A stretch of DNA of 64,000 bases from Lepidonotus clava (GCA_936440205.1 OW387138.1:24261541-24325540), one strand, 5' to 3'. Shown: positions 21,085 to 35,137, counted from the stretch's first letter. Notes: generated from the sequence alone by a model not told the origin. Program-made: numbers and translations.

Positions 21085-21246
21085 ATGGCGACGGGGGCGG
21101 ATTTTCTTAATGAAATCTCCTCACGGCTGTGGGTTGAAAAATCCGATTATCCACAGTTGGGGCTCTCCAAGTGTGCAGCGGCCATTAAGTGTTTTTCTTC
21201 GTTTGGGGTGATTCAAACTCCATGGGGTAATTTTCAGCATCTATAA
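21085..21246 (+). CDS. Possible short first exon or small ORF, unrecognised
   Basis: ATG in context gaacATGG opens 53 codons (MATGADFLNEISSRLWVEKS...), with more balanced base use than its surroundings. A GGTAAT donor-like site at 21227 could end an exon there. No downstream exon could be linked and no family is recognised. Kept because of the motif array just upstream. Confidence 0.22.
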   Translation: MATGADFLNEISSRLWVEKSDYPQLGLSKCAAAIKCFSSFGVIQTPWGNFQHL

Positions 21247-24200
21247 GCGTTACCAGTCCATCTGACAAGGGGAAAAAGAGAAGTCATCAGTTATAACTTG
21301 TTCAGGCTCCTGCGTTTTGGTGAAGTATTTGTAGAGTATGAATTTAATGAAAAAGATGGATTAATGATTTTGAAGAGTAGAGGTCCATTTGAGGTTTAGT
21401 TCCAGAACAGCATATTGCTTGGACAAGTACACACTTGTCTTCCTCCCTATGGAGATAAAATCCCTCCTACCGCATGGACATCCAAATCTAAATCCCTGCC
21501 AGTGATGGATTGGAAAAACGTAGCTTTTGATGCCAAACTTAGTTTCATAGACATATTGCAATACCTTCTTGTAACGATTATTCACAGGCTTATATATGTG
21601 AAACGTTAGTATCAGGTAGTCTTCTACAGCAACGCGCTTACAGACTACAGACTGTCGATAAGGGAATTGGACCTACAGCTGCATGTATTTGCTTGGAACT
21701 TACACATTTGGTTTGCCTGTTACCTTAGTAGAAAGCAAGGGAGTCTACAGAAGGGAAGCTAAACGGACATAAAAGTAACAGTTGGTGAAATGTGTGTATA
21801 AGGGCTGGTTTCCACTTCGTCTACAGATGCCAACGTCCACTTCCAACATGCACCTGCTTCTTCAATTATGTAGGCGGCCCATTTAGTTTGTAGCTGTGGA
21901 AGGTTTACAACCAGCAACACTGGAGTACCTCCATCCTTTTTGTTGTTGAAAGTTTATATGTCGACCGAAACGTTAGTACATTTTGGCGGCTGAAATACCA
22001 GATCAAATATGTTTGATTATGTTAATGGAAACAACGCTGACATGTTATTTTCTAAGCAGCAATTTATGTCGGCCGCTAATAGGTTATAATTTATCAGCAT
22101 GTGGAGACCAGCATTAAAACGTCAAAACGCCAGCAGTAATAATTTACTGGCCAGTGGTCTGTATTCTTAACATGGTGAATATTTCAATACTTTTTAACCT
22201 ATAGCGGTCTTCGCCTATAAAATGAAGGGACTGAGCCCTCCAGAAAATCTTAACGATGAATTGATCAAGCATTAATAAAATAAAATTAATCATTTGTGAG
22301 AAAAATAACAGAGTCAGTTTCAGATCATCCAAAAAATTAGCTAACAAAATGTTAACGAAATCGTTTAATTGGGATACTTTTTCTGTGACTGTCGATGCGG
22401 CTTATTAAGGATGGTTACCCTAGATCATTATTTTGAGTTATTATGTTTTAAAAAAACAGCTGTTGGTTAGTACTCAGCTAAAGATATTTGCTACTCGGAT
22501 TCAGATCATTCCTTGTACGGGAAGAAGTCCTTTCAGAAGGTGTATCCGTGCACAGCTTGGATAATGTTCATGTTTTATGATTAAAACAATGGATGGCGCA
22601 CCAGAAGAAGTCATTCTTTTTGGGATCTTTTGGGATATGAAACCTTGTATTTGTGGCGCATTTCAAACACTTCTTATCAGAAGTGGTATTTCCCCTGGCC
22701 TTACTGACAGAAAGCACAGACCCCAGCCCTGTCATTGTAATCCTTCGAGAAATTCTCTTTAGTAGGTGCTACAATGGGTAGGGGAGTGTTTCCAGCAGAG
22801 AGGAAGGGAATCTCCTAAAACAACAGGATGCACTTAATTAATCTTGGGATTAAGGGACAGAATCAAATGTAGTGCACTTTGAAGAGATATTTTAACCCAG
22901 AAAAGTATTTTTCTCATAACCTAGCAACGCAACGTAGGTGCTTATGTTTCCCTTTTTTATGAGTATTTCCTTTTTCCTGCGTTTCTTTTAAGTACGAGAA
23001 GGTAAAATATGAATGGTAGGAGATGGTAATAAAAATCTTTAATTAACTAGCTCGGGAAGCACAGTGTCTGTTCTGCTTTACAGACAAATTACTTCACGTA
23101 ATTTCAAAAGAGAGAAGTGAAAAACGATGATTGATGAATATGGCCTCCCTCTTTTAATTTACTAATCTCATCACGTACATTTACTCTTGGAGACTTTAAA
23201 ACTTTCCCTGACTCTTTGGCCATAAAACACAATATTTAATCCTAGTAAAAACCCTCCACGAAGCAATGCCGAGCATAACTTTTAAATTTCACAAATTGAA
23301 GTGGTCATAATTTTATGGATGGTATAATCATGGTCAGAAAGTTGGAACCTTGCATTGCGCCTACCAAATATTACTATCTATTGGCTAATAAATAATGATG
23401 TGAATTGTGTAGTCAATAAGGGCTGTTCATAGCGAACAGACTTGCTCTTTCATGCCCATTCTAGTGCACAGCCCATATGCCTTTAATCGCTGTTCTGGAT
23501 GGTCTTGGATGGATTTACAATTAAAAGCCCATTTATCACGATCCCAGCACTAAAACTTTAATCTAGATCTCCCTGACACCCGCCGATGATTATGAAAAGA
23601 AAACTCGTCATTTTGCCATTCATCACTCTCATTTTTATCTGAATTGCATTCGGCATCATAACATGACTGTGGACCGATCGCTAGCTTAGAGGCTTTTGAT
23701 TCGAGGCAATTGGCAGTACACGTTACTATGGAAATCCAATTTTTCAAGCCCCTGCCATTTTGACAGCGTCATATCAAAAGTTAGGTGGCTAGGTCTGGAA
23801 CGTCAGGGGGAGGGGGGAGTGTGAGGTAGTTCTGGTGAGGGTGACAGGTTCTGGTGAGGTTGTGTCACTCAGGTCTGGACAGCCAGTTTCCACCTCATGT
23901 AACATTCATCGACGTGGGGATAGCCTGATCACTGATTGGCTGCGAGCTAACCAATCCAATCATAGCCCTGTCGATACTGCAGACAGACAGCTGGTCTGGC
24001 TTCGGTGTGGTTGGGGGAAGGCTTTGCATGAGTTTACTGAGTAGTAGGCCTATGCACTTATTTGGCATTAGTTTCCCATTTGGACTAAGCAAACAATAAT
24101 TTGAAAGACTTATATAATTACTATTTTGAAATATTATGAGAAATTCGCATCAGGACTATAAAAGTATATGTTTTATACTATTAAAGGAGGTTAAGTGCAG

Positions 24201-25855
24201 TTGCAGGAAACTGGTTAGTTTATCCTCTGGGTCCAATTACTTCCAAAGGTGATGGATTATATCAAGACACGTCTCATGTTCCTGTAGTTGTCTAAAACAC
24301 CTTCTAAATACTGTGGATGTGTAGGATTAAAGCGATTAAAGATTCATTTTTAATTGAACAGTTTGAGGCAACCCTTGGAATTTCTTAAAATGGGAATGGT
24401 TATGCATAATTACCATTCATTATTAGCCACATCAATTGCAACATTAGCCCGTCTGATCACAGATTTAAACACAAGAAATCATTAAAAAAAACTTAACATT
24501 TTGTGTCTCCTCCTCACAGCCCTTCTTTTTTGAAATTGGTTCTTGGTTTTTGTAATTTCAAAGACCCGCATCTATAATGGCATTGGTAAAGTCTACCGAC
24601 AGTAGGTGTTTTGTTAATGTACAACACTTAAGATAAAGTTAAAATATTATAATTATATATCGAGCCAGAACTCCAATTATTCCGACGTCACAAGAAAAGA
24701 CAACACAAAACGGGTTGTTTCTTAAAGACCAAATCTGTAGTAAATCTCGAAAATTTACAAATAAATGACAGGCCTTGCGCACCATCCGTTGTAGGGACAA
24801 CCATAAGGATTGGGATGGCTCGTCTGAGTGAGATGTCCCACCACCAACAGCCCTTTCTCCTTCACCACCCCCCATCTCCCACCCCCTATAGTCCATCCCC
24901 CATCCGCTGTTTAAGACCCCCCAACACAGCCTAAGCCGGCGGAAAATGACCGACATCCTGGCTCTGCCGTCTGTCACGAAGATAATTGTCCGACTAAAGG
25001 CAGGGGTCTGTAGGGATAGGGGACGGCCCCAACCGATGTTGGGCCGTGGGGACCGTGTAGGAAATGGGGACTCTGAATGGGGAAATTGACTTTTGACGTA
25101 TACTTGTATGCCGATTGTAGGTTGTATGTCTGAAATATAGGATTAATTTCTTTTGCGTAGAAAGTTGAATGTCGTTTTCCAACTACTCTTGTTTGTTTTC
25201 GAAGGGTGGTCTTTAAATCTGATGTAATTTAAGATAAGAATTCTGAGAGTTATCTTTGAATGTTATATTTTTTTTGTATATCTTTTCCCATAGTGCTATG
25301 AACGACTGACATCAAGCTAATGATTCATGGACCATTCAAGCTTTCAATCTGGTTAAAAGCTTTAACATCTCATGCACCATAATCAATTTTGATTTACATT
25401 AAAATTCATCCATCAAACAAAAGTTAAGACGAATTCTCTACACACATGAAGTTCAGAATCGAATAAACCAAGACATTTTAATTACTTCCCTGCACGTAGG
25501 GCACTTCCAACACGAGCACCTCTCCGCCTAAGACTCACTCAACACCCGGGACTTAGGTCTTGATGTATCAGGAGCTGCTCGAAAGCTGCTCTAGTAAAGA
25601 CCAGGCGCTAAATCGACAATTCCTCAGCTCGGTAAGTGCTCCGGTGATTAATGCTACAAGATCAAGGGAAGACTCTCCATTTTTAACGGTAATCCCGGCC
25701 TCATAACCCGCCTGACAGTGAGGGATTCTAACGACCAGAGCCTGGGGAAGTGGCGGAGTGCTGGGATGATGGGAGTAAGACGTGGCCGGCTGTTAGTTAG
25801 GAGGTGAGCTGTTATTGCACAAGTGTTGAGCAGTCGTTAGTGGGATGTAATTAAC
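21247..25855. other. Non-coding stretch; GC-rich blocks near 23.85 and 24.8-25.05 kb
   Basis: No supported exon. 23840-24030 has CCAAT-type boxes in both orientations (GATTGGCT, CCAATCCAATCA) and CAGAC repeats; 24770-25060 is a C-rich block. They stand out only by composition and motif density. Confidence 0.35.
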
Positions 25856-25975
25856 AGGCAACCTATCAGTAATTGAGCTTATATTCCCTGTATGTATATA
25901 TGGAATATAGGGTAATTGAGCTGTTATTCCCTCAATAATTATATGGAATAACAGCCCAGTTAATTGTACATAATA
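25856..25975. repeat. Nested short hairpins (GGAATAACAGC / GCTGTTATTCC)
   Basis: GAGCTGTTATTCC pairs with GGAATAACAGCCC across 18 nt, and TATTCCCTG pairs with a nearby TGGAATATAGGG. Probably a foldback remnant. Confidence 0.45.
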
Positions 25976-26339
25976 TGTATAATACATTTGGCTGTTATTT
26001 TTATTATCAATACAAGCTGCAAAACTAAGTAGGATCGCAAATTCAGGTACCTTGTCGTCCACATCACCCACATCGCCCCACCCGCTCCCCTTTTCTTTCT
26101 CGAAGATGTCTTTCGAGTCCAAACCCCGTTCAGCGTTTCTTTTCCCTAAAAGCTGCCCCCCCTTCTTTGAAAATGATCGTTTATCCGCCACTGGTCCCTT
26201 GGTATTTCTTTATCAAAGTATGACCCGGCTAGTATACAGTGTCAATACGATACCCCTGGAAAAGTATCCGCTCCAGGACACTGTTTTCCTAGGACAATAT
26301 ATACCCTAATACCCTAACATATTGGAAAGTAAGGGGATA

Positions 26340-26820
26340 CACAGCTCACCAGCACAGTAAGTTATAGAATCTCAGAGCTGAGCTCCTGTGGTGGATAGAT
26401 CTTCCCAAAAGGGGGCAGGTGCCGGTGTAAGCAGCTCCTGTTACTGAACAGCTCATCCCAGCGAGCAGCTGGCCTCTCTGAGCAGCTCCTCTTCTCAGAA
26501 TGCCTGTCTGGTGATGTCTCTGCCTCCATTAATGCATCTCCTCCTCTGTATTAGCAGCAGCCAAGGGGAAAATTGACTCAAAGTGAATTAAAGTCTTAAC
26601 GTCATGCTTGCAGCTGAGGGAGGTTTAGATACCAGGGAGAGCGGTGCCAACCTCTGTCTGCTGTCCCCACAAACCAGGCCTGTCAGTTCTGAAAGTTTGA
26701 TGAAGTCTAATGCATCAGTGTTGGTTTACATCAAAGACAGGAGTCTGTGCAAAAAGTGCAGCGCCAGATGTTTAGAGGTCAATAAAGGTAACATTGAAAG
26801 TTCCATTGAATGTTGATCAC
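26340..26820. promoter_or_regulatory. Block with repeated AGCAGCTC/E-box motifs
   Basis: AGCAGCTCCT, ACAGCTCA, AGCAGCTGG and AGCAGCTCCT occur within about 80 bp (26420-26500), one of them a CAGCTG E-box. GC-rich against AT-rich flanks. A candidate enhancer by motif clustering only. Confidence 0.3.
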
Positions 26821-29800
26821 ATTTAAGAACAAATTTAAGTATTATTGAGAACGAAATGCTTTTCTTAACGCTTTTAAGTAGCTTGGAGGATATGAACCAT
26901 CCTTGTGCTATTGGTGTACTGTAAATAAGGTATTACTTCAGTAGTTATACATTGCGCATGTATAACTGTACGACTGTATGCAATGGAACCCTTGTGAAAG
27001 TTCCTGCAGCACCTGATCTCTATAGGGTAGCTTTAGGTTATAGGTATGAAAATAAAGTAGCAGGCCTTCAGAGATACAAGGTAATCAAAACCAGTTGATG
27101 TATATTGCTAGTATGTCTATTATATCAGCTTGTATGGTAGCCATGGGTATTGTATGGTCTCGTAGGATTTGAAAAACCACCCGAGGCAAAGTCATGCCCG
27201 TATGATATATAGGACAGCTAAAGCTATGGTGTGCGAGAACATCCATTGCCTGAAAGCCTATGGCATAATGCATATTTATATACAGCCTTTCCGGATGGAT
27301 TTATCAAGGCTGCAGGCAACCTGCAAAGACTGTTTGACCACTTTATTTCTCCACGGTGTAACGAAATACTTTCCCCATTGAAAAGCCAAGCGCACTTTTA
27401 AAATAGCCTGTGCCCCCCTGCGCATTAATACATTGGGTGATAAAATAAGCAAAGAAAGAAAGATGGCACCCTTTGTTGCTCAGGCTCTTGCTTGTGGTGC
27501 CTGTTCCTGAAAATAAATGCCCTTCGAAAGGAATTGATCTGGTTAGTTTTGCAAAGGCATGCGCAGAAAGGGTCCTCTCACAAAAAAACATGGCGGCCCC
27601 CAGATAGGTTTACGAGGGGGCTGCCATTGCCCTGCATGGTCTGCACCTCCTGGTGGCAGTTGGAGACATGACAAGGCTGTCTCCATAACCATTCCGTAAG
27701 CCTAGACCTGTATGCAGAGACTGCTGGGGTAGTTTGCATCTTGGCCAAAACGCCAATCTTATTTGGCTGTGTGGTTCTGGATGTATGCGCAGGCCCTGTG
27801 CACTAGGGATAAGTAGTTAGAGGATTGGATGGCTTTGGGGAATAGTATAACGGGTGGAATGTCTCGAGGGCAACACTTATCCTTTCTTACAAAGGGAATT
27901 ATTCATTTCTATCTCAGTTTTTTTTACAGAGCCACAGCAGGTACAATTTTCATCCAGCATATAATATTATTGTTGAAAAGACTTTGCTAAAATGAGCCTG
28001 CTAGAAAGTTGCTTTCGAAGATGGATCTAGCTTTACACTTTCTTTAATTTTACAGAAAGCTTTGTAACAAGTATGAGCACAGAGATTCCTAAGCTCTAAA
28101 ACGAACAGAAAAGACTGTCGATCTGTTCTTATGATCTGATCTCAATTCTGTCGAGCTAAGAAGACGAATTAACCAACGAAACTAATATTAAAACGTACAA
28201 ACGTAAACACCTATACAAGGCAGCAGACTGCATTAAAGGTGTTTTTTGTCCAGACGTAGCACTAGTAACTTCCTTTTGAGTTATCAAAATTAATAATCCT
28301 CTACAATCGGCATTGTGCGTTAAATTCTAATCAGTCCCAAGACAGTGTTCCTAAAGTTCAAACGTCGCATTAGTACTAATTGCAAGGAAGACATTTCTTC
28401 TATAGACAAACCTTCGGCGTCAGACTTATCGTCACAGCCTGCTATATGAATTAACTACTAATGTTGCGTTTACAACCTTGAAAGTGCAGGTAAAACAGTC
28501 ATGTTGATGGATATTGTAGCATACTGTTTTTTTATCTACTTGCAAATATACTACTATAAGGGTAATGTATTTAATGTGGCAGCTATATATGAAACACAGT
28601 GAAGTTGGAGCAACATGTAAATTGCTGACATTAGCAGTTATGCGTAATCACTATTCAAAGGACTTCTGATATAGGTTTCTCATTCCCGCATTAAGCATAC
28701 AATTATCAGCTGCTTATGAGATAGTACTTGGGAGTTTTAGCACCTCTCACGCATCCTATAAACCCAAACGTAACGTATCGCTTATCTCAGATACATGAAT
28801 TCATTTTCAAAAAAATGCAATCAAATTATATACTTTGATACAAGATGTAAATAAGATTGTACATAGGTATTGTATATTTTGGGTTGTTTGTCTAACATGT
28901 ACCTTAATAGTTTTGAGATGCGTTAACGTATCGAGATACTCCCTATGCTCATGTTTAACAGTATTTAACAAGCTGACACCATTGTACAAACTCCTCTCCC
29001 TCCGTCTGATATACGTTGACATCAACTGCAGTCACTACAACATCTATAAACAAGGACACCAATATGCAAGATAGTGGCCCCATTTAGACTCGCCATAGAA
29101 AGAGCGTGGTGACTGGGGTGGTGGTTTTAACGAGGATGTCGTTCAGTGGCCCGTGCCAGCCGTCAGGCAATGAGGCATTTACGGCTAGGCCGACGGGGTA
29201 TACTTTAGTGTCCAGATACTGGTGTTACAGCCGTCCATTAAACTACACATCCCCGGAGATGTCTCCCCCCCACCTCCCATACAGCCCGACCCGACATTGC
29301 CTCTCCTCCCATCATCCCTGCCGCCACTCCATACCCTGAAGCCTCCCTGAGCTAACCCCAGGCTACGCTAAGTGAAGTCATCTGTCACATTTACCCGACG
29401 ATGCAACCTATGTGTACGTATTTTTGCAAGTATTTTTAAACGCTATTTTACGTAATGGTCAGTTAACAATGGGATGCTACTGCTATCCATGTTTCTTACA
29501 TGCATAACAAATTTCAATGCAGCATGCTGCATATCTGTTTCACTATGATGAATTTCGATAATTATGTTACCTAAAATAGATTCATGATCTTTATATTGGA
29601 GAGGATTCCCGGCTATCAGTTTGAACTCCGTCCACATCTATTGTATACGTAGTGGCCGATAGGCTTTGTGCAGATGTTTTTTTGTGTTTTTTTTTTATTG
29701 AACTTAGATACCATCACTTTACAGTGCTTTTCGTGATATTCAACATTTTAACAGTAACAGTGCAATAATGTTGTCCACATGACCACCTTTTGGTGATCAT

Positions 29801-30060
29801 CACGTGTTCGCTATAATAACGTGGCTTTTAGATATAATTAAAATTTATAAATGAATCATAATAATTATGTTGGAAGTTAACTTTGCCTAAATATTAGTTT
29901 TACTTTAGGATTGCAGAAAAGGACCACTTTAGATTTACTACTAATCCTGTATAATTTATTCTCGGAGAAGGGACACCAAATGCACAACGTGTCTGTGCAT
30001 GTCTTTACATATCACAGCTAATAATCTGACCATACATTGTCATACATAAACATACATTCA
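26821..30060. other. No gene seen; GC-rich block at 29.1-29.4 kb
   Basis: Only chance frames. 27589-27600 has AACATGGCGGCC, a good YY1-type match. 29090-29370 is a C-rich block. No repeat family recognised. Confidence 0.35.
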
Positions 30061-30067
30061 TCTCTTT

Positions 30068-30110
30068 CCCCCCACCCCCACCCCCACCCCCCCCCCCCCC
30101 ACCAACACAC
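30068..30110. repeat. Poly-C low-complexity tract
   Basis: CCCCCACCCC-type tract followed by an ACACAC stretch. Confidence 0.9.
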
Positions 30111-30115
30111 ACACC

Positions 30116-30640
30116 ATCAATGTTGAAAGGCCTGCAATGAGGCCGTCACGCCAGCGACCTAGGCAGGAGATGGTGATGGGCCTATGGTGGAGAGTGGGAC
30201 ATCTTTGATGGTGGGGCTATGGCTACTTTATAGCACGCTGACTGGAGGGGTCAGAACCATGAATGACTACTCCTATACGCGGACAGTCTGGCCTCCCCTC
30301 CTGGGTAGAAACGTACTCTGTGTCTGCGCTGGCGCCGAGGCAATTGCCTAATTGCCCGCACGGACCCTGGAGGAAACAGGCAATTAAGGCCCTTCTACCT
30401 CTGAGGACTAACAGGACGGAAGGTCAGCGCGTCTCAGGGGCCCTGACAGGGGCCATAATATGGGGGGAAGTTCCCCTGACAGGGCGTTTTTTGATGGTCA
30501 TAAGGGGCCCAAAGGTCAGGCGGAGACTCAAAGGTGGGAGGTAATCCTGGTCCATTTACTATACAGGGGCCGGGCCGCATCATCAGTGCCCGTCTGATAG
30601 GTTATAGAGGGTGGGCCCTGTGAACGTGTATATGACATGG
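30116..30640. other. GC-rich block, no convincing gene
   Basis: A 93-codon plus-strand frame (30263-30544) crosses it, but the protein is not recognisable and the block resembles the other GC-rich non-coding islands here. Confidence 0.3.
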
Positions 30641-32459
30641 ATGGAGCTTTGATCCATCATTTTCTTTTTTTTCTAATCCAAGGAGTTTTTTTTGCCCTTC
30701 ATATATGTGTGAACCATGATGTTTTTTCCCTCTTCCTTGCCATAGAGAATTTTTAAAGGCCCGCCCACGCGGACGTAGTTAATCGCGTGCTAATAAATGA
30801 TCTACACTAAATCTAGACCCATTGTTATAAATGCTATAACAAAAGGTCTCGAAGGCAACCCCCCACATGCTCTTTTTTGCAGATAAACAAGTCAACAATT
30901 TGTCATATCTTGGTAGATATTATGCCCACCGTTAAAATGTTAAACGTAGAAACAAAGAAAGAATACATATTTTACTGTATACTTTTGTCAAAAATGATAC
31001 AAAAAAACACAATGCATTGTCGCCCAATTCATGCCTAAAAATTTATTTAAACGAAGTACACTACTTCTTTTGAAACTCAGAACCTTAAACTGGTCTTATA
31101 GATGTATTGCAGTAACATGGACAGTGCAGTAAAAATGCGCATTTCTTAGTATATACAACAGCCCTTGTATGATAAACAGCCGAACTGCTGCCGTCCATAC
31201 CAGACCACTTGGCCATTCCCACCCTACCAAGCCCTTAAACAACAGAAAGGACCCAGACATTCGTGAAATATGGATTCTCCAGGGTCATGGGGACAGTGCC
31301 CTGGGCCCTAATCGACCGGCACAGCTTCTCCTGCCCAAAGGGTATGGCAAGTTGTGTGTAAGACAATGATATCTATGAGAGGCCCCCCACAAAACTACCG
31401 TTTATATAGGACACTCTACCCAATGTAGCAAAGCTGGTCTGACAATTGAAGCTAGGGAATCGGACAGGAAGGGACGGCGTTTGGATCTATATATAAATAT
31501 GTTAAACTTGCCTCTGTGACCCTTGTTATTTATCAAAATACAATGACTGTTTCCTTTTGGTAGCTATATATAGTGTAGGTCAGGATAGAGCTGAAATGTA
31601 GCTATTTGTAATGATGAAATTTATCTTTCACTGTTTTATTTGTAGATACAGGCATACTTTCACATTAATACAATCACAAACATTAGTATTTGACGTTAGC
31701 CTTCGTATGACTTATATCCTTAAGGGAAGGCATCAGCTAGGATTGTCTATAGGAAGTTTTTTGTAAAGATGTTCCGCCAGGAAGATACAGGCTGGGTCAT
31801 AGTCTACAGGCACAAAGTTGATATCGGAGCTGCTTACCAGCTGTTTACAGATATATCATGCCGGCTGTACTGATCGTCAATGATTAGCACCGCGATGCAG
31901 AGAACTATATCAAGATCTGGTTAAAATTTCCATTTTTGTGGTTTTTTTTACTGTAGTAAGAAGTACATGGAAATGGGGGTATCGAACCACATGTGATGTG
32001 CGAGTAGTATATGGCATTGGGTTTGTATCAGGCGACATATGTCTGCTTCCCATCATCAATCACGTCATATCAGACGTGTCGGTGTAGGCCCTCTATGATT
32101 GATACAAAAACATAGCAAAGGCTGTCAGAAAACGTAGTGTACTTCTAAATGATATCGTATAAGCGTTTCAAATGGAAATATTGATGTTTGTAAAGAGCGA
32201 ACACTGGAACATGTTTTTCGAATCGTCTATGCAATAAAGTGCAGTATAATATAGAGATGATGGGTGATAGGCTATCTGCATTGATTCTTAATTTATGATG
32301 CAAATGTTGCAAGACACAGCAATATCAAAATAAGACGCGGCACATATATTATCCAAAATCAAAGTGCTATATGGGAAATGTATCTGTTTATCGGTTTGTC
32401 ACACAATTTTCTTGTTTCATGCCGTACATTCATCCCACCATTGTACGAAAGGTCTACTT
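30641..32459. other. No gene seen
   Basis: AT-rich with chance frames only; a small GC-rich block lies at 31180-31400. Confidence 0.35.
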
Positions 32460-32885
32460 CATACAGTTTATCGAAAGGGGTTTCGCAGCGGAAACCCTGC
32501 TATTGAACCAAATCTTGTCCGAAAACTGTGTCGAGCAATCCAACTAAACCATGCCATATCGAGGTTAGTTTCACCGCAGGGCGCTTGATCGTCGATAGAC
32601 GGCGCTACCATGCAAACCGGAAATAGCATGTTAAAGCGTTTCCGCTTCCGCCGGCGTCGTTGGCATCGCGCCTGATTAGCTTTACTGCCCACTGACACGC
32701 GCGCCCCCCGGCGGCGAGCGGCGAGCAGAGGAACTAATTGTCCTCTCGTTAGAGGGGACGATGCGATGATAACGCCACCTAGTGGCGACCTAGCGCCCTC
32801 GTCGACTGCCCCCCGTCAGGACGATGGCGCGGCACGCGATAAGATAAAGGAGGGACGCAGGGGGTGTGGGAGGGGTTAAGGTAAG
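32460..32885. promoter_or_regulatory. CpG-rich block, candidate promoter or boundary
   Basis: The densest CpG stretch outside mobile elements, with GGCGGCGAGCGGCGAGC, GCCACCTAGTGGC (a partial CTCF-like core at about 32772) and a TTAAGGTAAGT donor-like site near 32877-32887. No exon could be built from it. Confidence 0.3.
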
Positions 32886-33248
32886 TGCAGCCCTGGCACT
32901 GCTTAAAGCCATGGTCTACTTCCCATTGAATAGAGGGGGTTGGGTTTTAAGTCGCATTTACCCTCGACATTGGTCTCTATTTTATCTGGATTCTTTCGAC
33001 CCCGATCTTGTAACTATCGAAAGACCTTTTCGGTGAGAGAGAGTTACAAGTCATGTAGTTAGATTTGATATTAAAAAAAAGAGCAAATCTAGTTATATTA
33101 GCTGTTATATCGTCTTCATACTGGCCATGTAGACCCAGTAGGGATTTATTTGTTTTGCCTTCAAAATGCATTGGCTAAACAAATCATATTTTTGTCTTAT
33201 CTGTTTATTCGTACCATCTTCTGTCTGATCCATAGAATCGAATGATAT

Positions 33249-34259
33249 TGTGATGAATGCCTATTCATCCAAATACGTAAAGAGACCAAATAAGAGAAAA
33301 TAAGGTAATATGACAAAAAGTATATATGTTCGTAAAAGGAACGAAAGTGTAAAGGAACGAATATGTAAAGGAACGAAAGTGTAAAAAGCCCAAGAAAGAG
33401 GCCCGAATATGTAAAGGAACGAAAGTGTAAAGGAACGAATATGTAAAGGAACGAAACCCGGAAAGATGTAAACCGGAAGTGGTATGTAAACCGGAAACGA
33501 GAAATGTAAACCGGAAGTGACGTCAGTTGTAGATCACGTGACCGAAAGCAGCCAATCAGAGCTGACCTCTAGGGTATATAAAGGGGCGGTGAGGCCCGAA
33601 TAAACAGAGTTCTTTAACAGTTCTCCTTGTGTCCAGACGTGTCTTCTTCCCTTAAACAACTGCCGAGATGAGCCGATACGAGTTAATTAACCAGAAGTTA
33701 GAGTAAAACAGTAGAAGTTCGAGATAAATAGGCGAAAGTTAGGATGGGGGCCCGACGGCCCGAGGAACGGGAACGAGGAACGGAGGACCGAGGTAGGGCG
33801 CGAAGGCCCGAAACTGTCCCGGATGGGGTCCCGGAAGTGTAGGCGCAGAACGGCACGAAGGACCGGAACACGGAGCGGAGACCTGAAGTCCGCGGGGACG
33901 ACGGCGCGGCTGGCTCGGCCCCACGCTACCAAACAATAGGCGACCGTCGGCCCGACGGCCCCACGGACCGGAATCCGGGGTGGACCGCCCTGTCGAGGTG
34001 AACACCGGCCTGGGAGATAGAGCGAGACGAACCACGACCTCCCCTTACCCCTACCGTAATTTCCCTTCCCCGCAGTCCTCCGTCTGACATCGAGCACCGA
34101 TTCCCGACCGATTCGCTCAGCCCCCCTCGTGCGCGAGGCACGACTCTAAAAACACATCTCGGTTCTTGGCCCGGATTCCCCGTCCGCCCGAGACCCGAAC
34201 AATCCCCACGTTCCTCTGCTGTAGGAATCGGCAACCCCGACTTACCAGAGAACGTCACA
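33249..34259 (+). mobile_element. Solo LTR, copy 1 (1011 bp, 4-bp TSD)
   Basis: Starts TGTGATGAATG and ends GTCACA, flanked by ATAT on both sides (33245-33248 and 34260-34263). It holds tandem GGAACGAA units, CRE- and E-box-like sites (TGACGTCA, CACGTG), a CCAAT box, TATA (about 33575-33582) and AATAAA (about 33599-33604), then a long GC-rich 3' part. This is the order of an LTR promoter and poly(A) region. A fossil: no internal coding region remains. Likely Ty3/Gypsy or a related group, by TSD length only. Confidence 0.8.
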
Positions 34260-34263
34260 ATAT

Positions 34264-35137
34264 CCCTATAACTTCCTCGTTCAGAATATAACTTAGTTAA
34301 TTGTACTCAGGCACAAATCGGAAAGAGTTAGGAGTTTGAAATTGAAAACAAATCCATTCCTAGTAAGATACAAAGAATGGGCCTTAAAGGAAAACCGTTT
34401 GTAAGTAGAGAATGGAAGTGAGTGAGTGGGTGTTCTACGCCATACCAACAGCCAGGGTCATTTTCACGGCGAAAATCAGTTGGGACGAATTCTGTCTTTG
34501 GTGATCAAATCTATGAGATGAAGGTGATTGGGCGGGCAAACAGGAGGGGATCAAAACCTGGAAATCATTTTCACTGTACCTCATCCCTTAGTGAACCAAG
34601 CACTAGCCAGAAATTGAACCCAAAGAACCACTTATGCAGGGTCCCCCCTATTGTTGCCTCATACAATCAGCAGGGGCTACTGGGGGCCTATTCTTACCCC
34701 CATGAGGTAGAGAATGAAAGTCTCACAAACAATTATGTAGAGGAATCACTTGATTAATGGATTCAGGGATTAAAGGGCATTCTGGAAGTAGGTCGTCGAT
34801 TACAGATCTTTCAGAAAGGGTCAGAAAAAGGTTTAAGTCGAAGGAGAGAGGTGGTAGGGCGCAATGATGTATGGTTGACGAAGAAAGAATCACACCCTTA
34901 GGAGTCACAATGGGCCATAGATAATGAACTATGAGATGAGTTATAACTTATATGAGAATTACAGAACCTAGAGTAGGTTATCAGATCTCCCGACAGCAGT
35001 AATATTACTGATGGCTTCTGGACCAGTCAAAAGAAATGAAAAGGCATCCCCTACACCAACAATGTGGCAACTATTCTAAAAGCTTTAAAATATCAGATAA
35101 CCTGTATATGGGAGACATTTCTTCAGCTGCAGGTATA
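34264..35137. other. No gene seen
   Basis: Non-coding by eye between the solo LTR and a TIR element. Confidence 0.4.

Noticed and set aside
30263-30544. 93-codon plus-strand frame
   Set aside because: Lies in a GC-rich island and has no recognisable family.
33687-34258. Minus-strand frames of 98-136 codons
   Set aside because: They lie in the GC-rich 3' part of a solo LTR, against its orientation; similar chance frames recur in the other LTR.
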